A DNA stretch of 64,000 bases from Sulfitobacter sp. LCG007 (GTDB lineage: Bacteria; Pseudomonadota; Alphaproteobacteria; Rhodobacterales; Rhodobacteraceae): NCBI RefSeq assembly GCF_040801785.1, contig NZ_CP161805.1, positions 1,178,001 through 1,242,000 of the forward strand, in the 5' to 3' direction. Of this stretch, positions 1 through 8,316 are shown in pieces. A program made the translations under genes and the position numbers. The notes below the pieces were generated by a model, which saw only the letters and a list, made by a program, of their open reading frames with translations, ran no database searches and had not been told where the DNA came from. Position 1 is the first letter of the stretch. The number at the start of each line of letters is the position of its first letter.

Positions 1-1592
1 AGCGGGAGGAGCCAGAGCGACCAGAGCAGGGGGGCGCAGGCGAATTGCGAGAACGTGGCCAGAAACATGGTCTGGACGCCCAGAAAACGAAGCGGCCCGA
101 GTTCGCGATAGAGCTGCCCGGGGCGACGCATGTGCACGAGATAGGTGACGAGAAACCCTTTCAGCCAGCGAGACCTCTGACGCACCCACGCCCAGGGCGT
201 GCAGGTCGCTTCTTCGCGGGTCACTGTCGGGAGAAGTTCGGCGACATATCCATGGCGGGCCAGGCGCAGGCCGAGATCGGCATCTTCGGTCACGTTATGC
301 GCGTCCCAGCCGCCCAGCCTTTCGAGAATGTCGCGGCGGAAATAGAGTGTGGTGCCCCCAAGTGGTATCACGAAGCCCAGTCGGGCGAGCCCCGGCAGCA
401 TGATGCGCCACCATATGGCGTATTCGATCGCGAAGCAGCGCGAGATCCAGTTCGTTCTGGCGTTGTAATAGTCGAGCCGTCCCTGCAGGCAGGCCACGTT
501 GTAGGGCGCGGCATTGAAGCGCATGACGACGCGTTCGATCTGGTCGGCCTCGGGCCAGTCCTCGGCATCCCAGACGCCCACGATGCTGCCGGCGCAGAAG
601 TCGAGAGCATAGTTGAGCGCACGCGGCTTGGTGGTCAGCCCGCCCGCCTCGGGCACCTTCACGACGCTCATCCAGCTGGGCAGGCTGGTGCGTTCGATGG
701 TCTGCTGCGTGACCTTGTCGCCTTCCTCGAGCACGAGCACGACCTCGAGCAGCGATTTGGGATAGGTCAGGCGCGACAGCCGCTCGATCAGCGCGCCGGC
801 GATTTCCTTTTCCTCCAGCAGGGGTACCAGGACCGACACCCGGGGCAGCCGGAAGGGCAGGACGCGGCCCGCATCCGGCAGGTCCGCTGCGCTGTCGGAA
901 TCCATGAGGTGGCTGTAGAGCGAGGCGGCCTTCAGCCCGGTGGTCATCACCAGTGTCAGAACCGCCCAGAGCATGGCCAGCGTGACGGTCCAGAGGGGAG
1001 CGATCGCGATCGCCGCGCCGAGCCCCGCGAAGATGCCCGCACCTGTCAGCAACCGTCTGCCGTGGCGGTTTCCCCAGTCACGGCAGCTTTCCGGCGCAGG
1101 CACCCGCAGGGCGGCCTTGGCAGCAAGTTCCTGTCCGTAGATCCGGCTGAGGTGCGCCTTTATCTGCGCGTCGTCGGCCATGACCGGCGCGAGGTCGGTG
1201 CGCCCAAGCGCTTCCCGCAGGCGGTCGAAATCGAGCGGCCGGCTTGTCGCCATATAGAGTTTGCCCTCGAGATCGCGCCATGGCAGCGCACCATGGGCGA
1301 GGCAGATCGCGGCCGGAATGCGCCGCGCGATCCCGATGGACGGCGGATCCTTGTCGAGGTCGACACGGGGAAGTCCGGACTGGCGGCACAGCGCGCCAAG
1401 CACGTCTTCCTTTCGCACCAGGCCCTCGGAAACCATGATCTCGCCCAGGGGAGCATCCACGAAGCGCTGCATGTGAAGGGCCTGCGCTAGCTCGCCCTGA
1501 CCGATCAGCCCGGCGTCGAGAAGATGCCGTCCCAGCGGCTTGTGCGGAAGCGCCGGCTCGGTGTCCGGGATCCGCACCAGCAGATCGTCCAT
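1..1592 (-). CDS. Processive family-2 glycosyltransferase with GspE/MshE-type N-terminal domain (3' end outside window)
   Basis: The reading frame is open from the ATG at 1592 to the window edge, so the C-terminus is missing. Residues about 15-150 (beginning GRHLLDAGLIGQGELAQAL) resemble the type II secretion GspE N-terminal/MshEN domain, a nucleotide-sensing module often placed before bacterial glycosyltransferases. Two hydrophobic segments follow near residues 200-240. The GT-A catalytic domain shows a DAED motif near 341, an EDAD motif near 436 and QRSRW near 471, which is the D,D,D,Q(R)xRW pattern of processive, membrane-bound sugar polymerases. A further hydrophobic stretch begins before the edge. 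It probably makes or exports a polysaccharide from a nucleotide sugar at the inner membrane; the substrate cannot be told from sequence. It is transcribed away from the RND genes, with about 210 bases between. Confidence 0.85.
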   Translation of the reverse strand, partial: MDDLLVRIPDTEPALPHKPLGRHLLDAGLIGQGELAQALHMQRFVDAPLGEIMVSEGLVRKEDVLGALCRQSGLPRVDLDKDPPSIGIARRIPAAICLAHGALPWRDLEGKLYMATSRPLDFDRLREALGRTDLAPVMADDAQIKAHLSRIYGQELAAKAALRVPAPESCRDWGNRHGRRLLTGAGIFAGLGAAIAIAPLWTVTLAMLWAVLTLVMTTGLKAASLYSHLMDSDSAADLPDAGRVLPFRLPRVSVLVPLLEEKEIAGALIERLSRLTYPKSLLEVVLVLEEGDKVTQQTIERTSLPSWMSVVKVPEAGGLTTKPRALNYALDFCAGSIVGVWDAEDWPEADQIERVVMRFNAAPYNVACLQGRLDYYNARTNWISRCFAIEYAIWWRIMLPGLARLGFVIPLGGTTLYFRRDILERLGGWDAHNVTEDADLGLRLARHGYVAELLPTVTREEATCTPWAWVRQRSRWLKGFLVTYLVHMRRPGQLYRELGPLRFLGVQTMFLATFSQFACAPLLWSLWLLP

Positions 1593-1806
1593 GGGGTGGC
1601 CTCGTGTCATCCAATCCGGCCAGACGTTTGCCAGATCAGAGTTAATGTCGCGTTACGCGCCGATTGCCGCCGTCCGACGCCTACTTACTGATTTTCAAGA
1701 TTTTTTCCCGTCCTGATTGAGGCGATTCCCATTGCCTTCGCCGCCGCGGAAACCCGGGGCAGCGGTGGTCGGACCCGCGACGCGGATGCCCCGGTGCCTG
1801 TCCTGC

Positions 1807-4800
1807 TCAGGCGGAGGCGCCTGCCTCTTCCAGCTCGCGGGCGAGTCGCTGTTCCTCGGCCGCCCGTGGCCTGGACAGAACTGCAAGCAGCAGGTAGGCG
1901 ACAGGGGTGAGATAGAGCGTCGAGAGCGTCGCGAGGCCGAGCCCTCCGACGATGACCCAGCCAAGCGCGACCCGCGCCTCGGCGCCGGCACCGGCGGACA
2001 GGATCAGGGGCACGCCCCCGAACACGGTGGAAACCATCGTCATCATCACCGGGCGCAGGCGCACCGTCGACGCCTCGTAGATCGCCTCGCGCACCGACTT
2101 TCCGGCATTGCGGAGCTGGTCGGCGAATTCGACGATCAGAATGCCGTTCTTCGCCATGATGCCGATCAGCATGACAAAGCCGATCTGGCTGTAGACGTTG
2201 AGGCTGAGCCCTGTGAAGAGCAGGGCGAAGACGGCGCAGGCCAGACCGATGGGCACGGTGGCCATGACGATGACGGCGGACACGAAGCTTTCGAACTGCG
2301 CCGAGAGAACGAGAAAGACCACGAGGATGGCGAAACCGAATGTCACGATCATGCCCGAGTTCGTCTGGTCAAGCGTCGCGGCCTCGGCCAGCGGCACGAT
2401 GCGGTTCTGTTCGGCCAGGACCTCGGCGCCGATACGTTCGACCTCTGCCAGGGCATCGCCGAGCGACAGCTCCGGCGTCAGCCCGGCGGAGATCTCGACC
2501 GACCGGTTCTGGCCCTCGCGATCCAGTTCGGGCGCGACGGGGCGTTCCTCAAGCCGCACGAAGCTCGACATCGGGACCATCTGCCCGCTGCCGGTCTGCA
2601 CGAAGATGTTCTCGAGGTCGCCCGGGTCGTTCACCGGATCCGCGGTCGAAAGCATCTGCACGTCGTAGCTGGTATCGTCGATGAACACCGACCCGATGGA
2701 ATTGCCGTCAAGCACGGCCCGCAATCCCTCGCCGAGCCCGGTGATGTCGATGCCGAGGTCGGACGCCCGGGCGCGGTCGATCTCGATGAAGATCTGCGGC
2801 TGGGTGGTCTCGTATTCCAGCCGCACCTGACCCATCGCCGGATTTTCCTGCAGGCGCGCTACCAGCGTATCCGCGACCTCGGCGAGCTGGGCATAGCTGT
2901 CTCCGGTCACGGCAAAGCTGAGACCGCGGCCCGCCCCGCGGATGCCCAGCGAATTGGGCTGGATCGCGAAGGCGCGCACGCCGATGATCCGCCCGAGGCG
3001 CTGGTTGATGTCGCCTACGATATCCTGCTGCGAGCGCGCGCGGTCGCTCCAGTTGGCGAGGGTGAAGACCATGAAGCCGCGGTTCTCGGCCCCGAATCCC
3101 GTGATCGAGAAGATGCTGGTGATCTCGCCGGCGTCACGCAGCGACTGCACCGAGTCCTCGATCTCGCGCATCTTGGCGGTGGTGTATTCCAGCGAGACTC
3201 CCTGTGGCGCGGTGACGCGCAGCAGCGCCACGGCGCGGTCTTCGGACGGGGTCAGCTCCTGTCGGATGCCGCCCGAGACCAGATAGGCGGTGAACGACAC
3301 GAGCAGGGCGACAAGCACGACGGTGAACGGCACCGCAAGGGCGGCGCGCAGCGTGGACGCGTAAAGCCCGCCGAGACGCGCGCCCAGCCACACCATCGGT
3401 CCGCGCGCCGGTTTCTGCGGTGCCGGGCGCAGCAGGCGGCTGGCGAGCATGGGGCACAGTGTCAGGGCGACGACCGAGGAGAGCAGGACCGCGATGGCGA
3501 GCGTGAAGCCGAACTCGCGAAAGAGCCCGCCGGCCTGACCGGGCAGGAAGGACAGGGGCACGAAGACGGCGGCCAGCGTTGCGGTAGTGCTGACGACAGC
3601 GAAGAAGACCTGCTGCGTGCCGAGGACGGCGGCCGCCCTGAGGCCGAGCCCCTCGCCGCGGCGGCGCACGATGTTCTCGAGGACCACGATGGCGTCGTCG
3701 ACAACCATGCCGGTGGCCAGCACAAGCGCGAGAAGGGTGAGGATGTTGATCGAGAAGCCGACCAGCCAGATCGCGGCCAGCGTGCCAACCAGGGCCACGG
3801 GCAGCGTAAGGGCGGGGATCAGGGTCGCGCGGATGTCGCGCAGGAAGACGTAGATGACGGCGACCACGATCAGCACCGCGATGCCCAGCGTCTTTGCCAC
3901 CTCGTCGATCGAACCCTGGATGAAGGTCGCGTCGTCGGACGTGACGAATATCTCGACGTCCTCGGGCAGCGTCCGGTTGAGCTCGGCGACCACGTCGCGC
4001 ACGGCTGCCGAGATCTCGAGCGTGTTCGAGGTCGCCTGCCGGATGACACCCATGCCCATGCCGAGGCTGCCGTTCGCCCGAAGCACGGTCTCGTTCGGTG
4101 CGGGGCCGAGGGTCACATCGGCCACGTCGCCGACCGTGACGTCCTGGGCGATCTTCAGTGCCTCGAATGCCTCGGCCGTGGCGACGGTGGCCGTCGTGCG
4201 CACGTTGATGGACTGGCGTTCTCCCGCCAGATCGCCGGCGGGTGAATCGTAGGCGACGTCGCTCAGCGCATTGCGCAGATCGGCCAGCGAAAGCCCGCGG
4301 CTCGCCAGCTCGAGCGGATCGAGATCGACGCGGAAGATGGGCTCGCGCTTGCCGTAGATCTGCAGATCCGCGACGCCGTTGATCGAGATCAGACGGTCTT
4401 CGATCCGCTCTTCCACGATCCGGGTGAGATCCTGCGGCGATCGCCCGGAAGAGGTGACGGCGATGCGCATGATCGGCTCGGCATTGGCGTCTGCCTTGAC
4501 GATCTCGGGCGTTTCGGCGTCGTCGGGCAGCTGGTTCACGATGCGCGAGACCGCGTCGCGGATGTCGGTGGCCGCCACGTCGATATTGACGTTCTCCTCG
4601 AATTCCACCGTGACCCGGCTGCGCCCGTAGCGCGAGTTCGACGAGATGGCGCGGACGCCGGACACCCGCCCGACCGCGCCCTCGATCCGTCCGGTCAGCT
4701 CCTGATCCACGGTCTCGGGGGATGCGCCGGAGAATTCGGTGGTGACGGTGACGACGGGACGGTCGACGTTGGGAAGCTCGCGGATCTCGGCGCCGAAAAG

Positions 4801-4911
4801 CCCGGCGAGTCCGGCAAGCACGATCAGGGCGCTGAGCACGAAGGCCAGGATCGGGCGGCGCACGAAGACCGCTGTTCCCGACGCCATGGATGCGTTGCGG
4901 AAAGAAGACAT
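1807..4911 (-). CDS. RND-family efflux permease (AcrB/MdtB-like)
   Basis: 1034 residues, the usual RND transporter length. The N-terminus (VRRPILAFVLSALIVLAGLAG) is the typical cytoplasmic start plus TM1. Around residue 404, GMVVDDAIVVLEN carries the paired aspartates of TM4 used for proton translocation. Two large periplasmic porter/docking loops alternate with two six-helix bundles. It follows the adaptor gene with a 9-base gap on the same strand, so the two form an operon. No TolC-type outer-membrane gene is nearby, so the pump probably uses a channel encoded elsewhere. Substrate is unknown. The first residues (MSSFRNASMASG) contain a second possible start, so the true start may be a few codons downstream. 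Confidence 0.93.
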   Translation of the reverse strand: MSSFRNASMASGTAVFVRRPILAFVLSALIVLAGLAGLFGAEIRELPNVDRPVVTVTTEFSGASPETVDQELTGRIEGAVGRVSGVRAISSNSRYGRSRVTVEFEENVNIDVAATDIRDAVSRIVNQLPDDAETPEIVKADANAEPIMRIAVTSSGRSPQDLTRIVEERIEDRLISINGVADLQIYGKREPIFRVDLDPLELASRGLSLADLRNALSDVAYDSPAGDLAGERQSINVRTTATVATAEAFEALKIAQDVTVGDVADVTLGPAPNETVLRANGSLGMGMGVIRQATSNTLEISAAVRDVVAELNRTLPEDVEIFVTSDDATFIQGSIDEVAKTLGIAVLIVVAVIYVFLRDIRATLIPALTLPVALVGTLAAIWLVGFSINILTLLALVLATGMVVDDAIVVLENIVRRRGEGLGLRAAAVLGTQQVFFAVVSTTATLAAVFVPLSFLPGQAGGLFREFGFTLAIAVLLSSVVALTLCPMLASRLLRPAPQKPARGPMVWLGARLGGLYASTLRAALAVPFTVVLVALLVSFTAYLVSGGIRQELTPSEDRAVALLRVTAPQGVSLEYTTAKMREIEDSVQSLRDAGEITSIFSITGFGAENRGFMVFTLANWSDRARSQQDIVGDINQRLGRIIGVRAFAIQPNSLGIRGAGRGLSFAVTGDSYAQLAEVADTLVARLQENPAMGQVRLEYETTQPQIFIEIDRARASDLGIDITGLGEGLRAVLDGNSIGSVFIDDTSYDVQMLSTADPVNDPGDLENIFVQTGSGQMVPMSSFVRLEERPVAPELDREGQNRSVEISAGLTPELSLGDALAEVERIGAEVLAEQNRIVPLAEAATLDQTNSGMIVTFGFAILVVFLVLSAQFESFVSAVIVMATVPIGLACAVFALLFTGLSLNVYSQIGFVMLIGIMAKNGILIVEFADQLRNAGKSVREAIYEASTVRLRPVMMTMVSTVFGGVPLILSAGAGAEARVALGWVIVGGLGLATLSTLYLTPVAYLLLAVLSRPRAAEEQRLARELEEAGASA

Positions 4912-4920
4912 CCTCCCGTC

Positions 4921-6093
4921 TCAGAGCCTGGAGGTCGGCAGGCCGACCTGCCGCGCCTCGCTTTGACCCTCGATCGCAACCTGCGCGCCGGGGCGCAGGT
5001 TCTGCACGCCTTCCGTCACCACGAGCTCGCCATGCGCGAGATCGCCCTCGACAAGCACGATATCGCTGTTGCGCTGGCGGATCCTGACGTTGACCCTTTG
5101 CGCCGCGCCGTCGCGCACAGCCCAGACGAAGGCACCATCGCTGGCCCATTGCAGCGCCAGCGGATCGACGGCGCGCAAGGTTTCTCCGGGGAAGGTGAGG
5201 GCCACGGAAAAAGCCATGCCGACGCGAAGCCGGTCTTCGTCGTTGTTGACGCTGCCCTGAACCCTCAGGGTCCTGCTGGCCCGGTCGACGATGGTGTCGA
5301 TGGCGCTGATCTCGCCCTGCAACGTCAGATCGCGGATCCCCAGCGGCGTAACCTCGACCGGCATGCGGGGCCGCATCTGCCCGATCACCCGCTCGGGAAC
5401 ACGGAAATCTATCAGGATGCGCGACCGGTCGGTGATGGTCACGATGGCTTCCTGTGCCGCGATGCGGTCGCCGACCTCGACGTCGACGATCCCGACCCAG
5501 CCCGATATCGGCGCGAGGATGCGGCGCTGCTCGAGATCGAACCGTGTCTGGCGCAGCTCGAGTTCGGCGGTCCTGAGGGCCAGCTGGGCCTCGCGGGCGC
5601 GCACCTCGGTCACGGCGCCGGTGTCTTCGAGACGGGTGATCCGATCCGCCTCGTCGCGGGCGTTCTCGAGCATGATCCGCGCGCGTTCCTCGGCAATGCT
5701 CTCGGCCTCGTCGTCAAGCCGCACGATCACGTCGCCCGCCTCGACGCGGCTTCCCGGCTCGAGCGCGATCTCGGTGATCCGCCCCACCGCCTCGGAGCGG
5801 ACGGTGACCGATCGCAGCGCCCTGCCATCCCCGATGGCCGTGACGCGGTCGGCGACGGTCCGTTCCAGCACCTGCGACACGATGACGGGTATCGCGCCGC
5901 CTCCGTCCGCGCGCTCGCGCGATGCCGCCGCCTCTTCCTCTGATCCGGCGCGCGAGGACGGATCGATGCCGAGGAGTTTCAGCGCGCCGATCCGGTCCAG
6001 AAGCGGCAGGGCGGCGGGAACGTAGGATATCCAGACGAAGAGCGCGAGCGCCAGAACCGCGAGGCTGAGGAGGGCTTGGCGCAGGAGGGACAT
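4921..6093 (-). CDS. RND efflux periplasmic adaptor subunit (membrane fusion protein)
   Basis: 390 residues. One N-terminal membrane anchor (about residues 6-30) is followed by a charged linker, a biotinyl-lipoyl-like half motif (VEAGDVIVRLDDEAE), a coiled-coil hairpin rich in R, E and A (about 125-185), the second lipoyl half (RRILAPISGWVGIVDVEVGD) and beta-barrel and membrane-proximal domains. This is the HlyD/AcrA family order. It would bridge the RND permease encoded 9 bases downstream and an outer-membrane channel. It is the first gene of the two-gene operon. Confidence 0.92.
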   Translation of the reverse strand: MSLLRQALLSLAVLALALFVWISYVPAALPLLDRIGALKLLGIDPSSRAGSEEEAAASRERADGGGAIPVIVSQVLERTVADRVTAIGDGRALRSVTVRSEAVGRITEIALEPGSRVEAGDVIVRLDDEAESIAEERARIMLENARDEADRITRLEDTGAVTEVRAREAQLALRTAELELRQTRFDLEQRRILAPISGWVGIVDVEVGDRIAAQEAIVTITDRSRILIDFRVPERVIGQMRPRMPVEVTPLGIRDLTLQGEISAIDTIVDRASRTLRVQGSVNNDEDRLRVGMAFSVALTFPGETLRAVDPLALQWASDGAFVWAVRDGAAQRVNVRIRQRNSDIVLVEGDLAHGELVVTEGVQNLRPGAQVAIEGQSEARQVGLPTSRL

Positions 6094-6651
6094 GAGGTTC
6101 CGGTATCAGAGGAAAGGTGCCTGCGAAGAGCCGATATCATCCAAGGGGAAAAGTCACGCGATTCCGTCACTTCTGACCCGCATGTGAATACGCACAGGCG
6201 GTGGGGACGTGCTTGCCGGCAGAATATTCCGGTGGGGTTCGAGCCTGAACAGGAGGGCAGGGCGCCCGACCCGCCCAAGGTTTGGGCAAACGGCCGCCTT
6301 GCCGGGCATGAATTCGGGTGATGCGCGATCGGCTCTCGATGCGCGAAGAACTGCCTGCGCGCTGCAGTGTAAAAAGCTATCTTCGGGTAACATTTTGAAA
6401 ATGAGGGGAAATATAAGCCTCGCCGAAAGGCTGTTGCTGAACGCGCGATCAGAATTACAACCATAGAGAGATATGGGTATCTGAAGATCAATCGACGGGA
6501 TTTTGACAACCCGCTGCGTGGGTGGTCAATTGCGGATGCTGCACTGCAACATATCGAAACTTTTTGAAAGCTTGGTGCGTTCAATCATGCTGGTCCGAAC
6601 GCAACTCGCGGCGAAGTACCATAATCACTCGCATTTGACAGGAGTTAATCA
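6094..6651. other. 558-base intergenic region between divergent RND operon and galU
   Basis: No convincing gene is present; the open frames here have non-native composition. The stretch is more AT-rich than its surroundings. A TTGACA at 6503-6508 with TCAATT 17 bases later is a weak sigma-70-like candidate for galU, and short inverted words such as TTGAAAGC/GCGTTCAA occur near 6563-6583. Both divergent promoters should lie here. Confidence 0.4.
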
Positions 6652-6654
6652 GTG

Positions 6655-7581
6655 ATGACAGACAACAAGGTCAGAACGGCAATTTTTCCGGTGGCTGGAC
6701 TCGGAACGCGCTTCATGCCGGCGACCAAGGCAACTCCGAAGGAATTGCTGCCCGTCATCGACACACCCCTCATCCAATATGCCATTGACGAGGCGCGCGA
6801 AGCCGGTGTCGAGCGACTGGTGTTCGTCAGCCATCCCAGCAAGTCCGCAATCGAGCGTCACGTGCGTGACGACGTTGAACTGCGCAAGATGCTGCGCGGT
6901 CGCGGGAAGGAAGGGCTCGAACAGAAACTGCGCCTTGCCTGCATAGACGAAAGCATCCACGACGTGGTGTTCGTGATGCAGGATGAGCCTCTTGGCCTCG
7001 GTCACGCCGTATCCCTCGCGCGCGAGCATGCCCTGCCGGGCCCGGTCGCTGTGATCCTTCCGGACGATCTGATCCTTGGCGAGCGGGGATGCCTCGCCGA
7101 GATGATAGAAGCCTATGCAGACTGCGACTCCGGGCATCTGGTCGCGGCCATGGACGTCGACCCCTCGGAAGTGTCGAGCTACGGCATCTTGTCGCCGCTG
7201 ACCGATCAGGGCCCGTTCATCAAGTCGGGTGCGATCGTCGAAAAACCCGCTGTGGCAGATGCGCCGTCAAACAGCGCGGTTGTGGGGCGCTACGTGCTCG
7301 ATCCGTCGATCTTCGAGGCGCTCGCGACCCAGACACCCGGCGCGGGCGGAGAGATCCAGCTGACCGATGCGATCGCCAGCGGAATCGCGAGGATCGGGTT
7401 GTCCGGCTACCGCTTCTCCGGTCTGCGGTTCGATTGCGGATCTAAGCAAGGGATGCTCGCGGCGGCGCTGCATATCGCCCGCCGCGATCCGGAACTTTCG
7501 CCGGTGCTGAACGAGTTCATCGAGTCGATCTCGGCCGAAAGACAGAAAGTGTATCTCGCTGCTGGAAAGACAGTGGCCTGA
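6655..7581 (+). CDS. galU: UTP-glucose-1-phosphate uridylyltransferase
   Basis: About 308 residues. It makes UDP-glucose from UTP and glucose-1-phosphate in the cytoplasm for exopolysaccharide, LPS or glucan synthesis. The N-terminal nucleotide-binding signature GLGTRFMPATKATPKELLP is diagnostic, and VEKP and GGEIQLTDAI later in the chain match the GalU family. AGGAG at 6640-6644 precedes two adjacent starts, GTG at 6652 (7-base spacing) and ATG at 6655 (10-base spacing); I list the ATG, but the GTG is equally possible. The gene is followed by a strong terminator and so is monocistronic. Confidence 0.95.
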   Translation: MTDNKVRTAIFPVAGLGTRFMPATKATPKELLPVIDTPLIQYAIDEAREAGVERLVFVSHPSKSAIERHVRDDVELRKMLRGRGKEGLEQKLRLACIDESIHDVVFVMQDEPLGLGHAVSLAREHALPGPVAVILPDDLILGERGCLAEMIEAYADCDSGHLVAAMDVDPSEVSSYGILSPLTDQGPFIKSGAIVEKPAVADAPSNSAVVGRYVLDPSIFEALATQTPGAGGEIQLTDAIASGIARIGLSGYRFSGLRFDCGSKQGMLAAALHIARRDPELSPVLNEFIESISAERQKVYLAAGKTVA

Positions 7582-7615
7582 CATTTTCGTTCGGGCCAGG
7601 TCGAGTTGAGAACGA

Positions 7616-7641
7616 GGCGCAGGTTTTCCTGCGCCTTTTTT
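7616..7641 (+). terminator. Intrinsic terminator of galU
   Basis: GGCGCAGG, a TTTT loop, CCTGCGCC, then six T. A perfect 8-base-pair GC-rich stem with a T-run, 35 bases after the galU stop. Confidence 0.93.
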
Positions 7642-7791
7642 CGTGGAGATGCGCCGAAGATCGCTGATCCCGCTGCGACCCGGGCATTGCGGGATTTGAC
7701 TTTGACGCCTTATCGACGAGTACTGGAAGGCGGTCGATTGACGGACCGCCGAGCTCTGTCGCGCCAAGCTTTTTTTGCAAAGGACATTTAC

Positions 7792-8316
7792 ATGATCAGG
7801 AACGGATTCATTGACCTGCGGACAAGGGTGATGCTGGGCGCCGCAGCATGTGCTTCAACCGCTCTGAGCGCGCTCGCGCAGGAGGTCCCCGCCAATTGTG
7901 AACTTGGCACCGCCGACGATCCGGCCCGCCAGATCCTGAGCTGTGACGACGGGCTCGTGATCGAGGCGGAGGCGGCGGCACGTCTGGGCATCATCGAGGG
8001 CGAGGCGCGCAGCTTCACGCTCGAGGGCGGCGCGGCGCTGGTTCAGGTCGCATCGGGGCAGGGTCCGCAGCAGATCCGGACCCCCCATGCGATCGCGGCC
8101 GTGCGGGGCACCCTCTACGCGGTCGATGCAACGCAGACGGCCACGTCCGTCTTCGTGCAGGAAGGCTCGGTGGGCGTTTCGCCGCTCGAACGGGCCGGTG
8201 ACGGTGTGGTGCTGGGCGCCGGCGAAGGGGTCGACGTGACACCGGGTGCCGCTCTCGAGGCGAATACCTGGAGCGCGGCGCGGGTCGCCGAGCTGATGGC
8301 CCGCTTCGGGAGATGA
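7792..8316 (+). CDS. Exported FecR-domain protein
   Basis: 174 residues from the ATG at 7792; a longer frame exists but lacks a signal sequence. The first ~33 residues form a Sec signal peptide ending near ALAQ. The rest resembles the FecR beta-roll domain: a region rich in QVASGQGPQQIRTPHAIAAVRGTLYAV, where IxTPxAxxAVRGT is the hallmark. It has three cysteines, two of them in the first part of the mature protein. Its stop overlaps the start of the CHASE2-cyclase gene by four bases (ATGA), so the two are translationally coupled. By analogy with FecR-CHASE2 pairs, it may present a periplasmic signal to the cyclase's CHASE2 sensor; the ligand is unknown. A 7-bp hairpin (7729-7750) lies in its leader. 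Confidence 0.82.
   Translation: MIRNGFIDLRTRVMLGAAACASTALSALAQEVPANCELGTADDPARQILSCDDGLVIEAEAAARLGIIEGEARSFTLEGGAALVQVASGQGPQQIRTPHAIAAVRGTLYAVDATQTATSVFVQEGSVGVSPLERAGDGVVLGAGEGVDVTPGAALEANTWSAARVAELMARFGR

Noticed and set aside
1717-4245. Long open frame on the plus strand opposite the RND permease (842 codons)
   Set aside because: Shadow frame of GC-rich coding DNA: composition dominated by R, G, H and D, no domains; the minus-strand RND gene explains the region.
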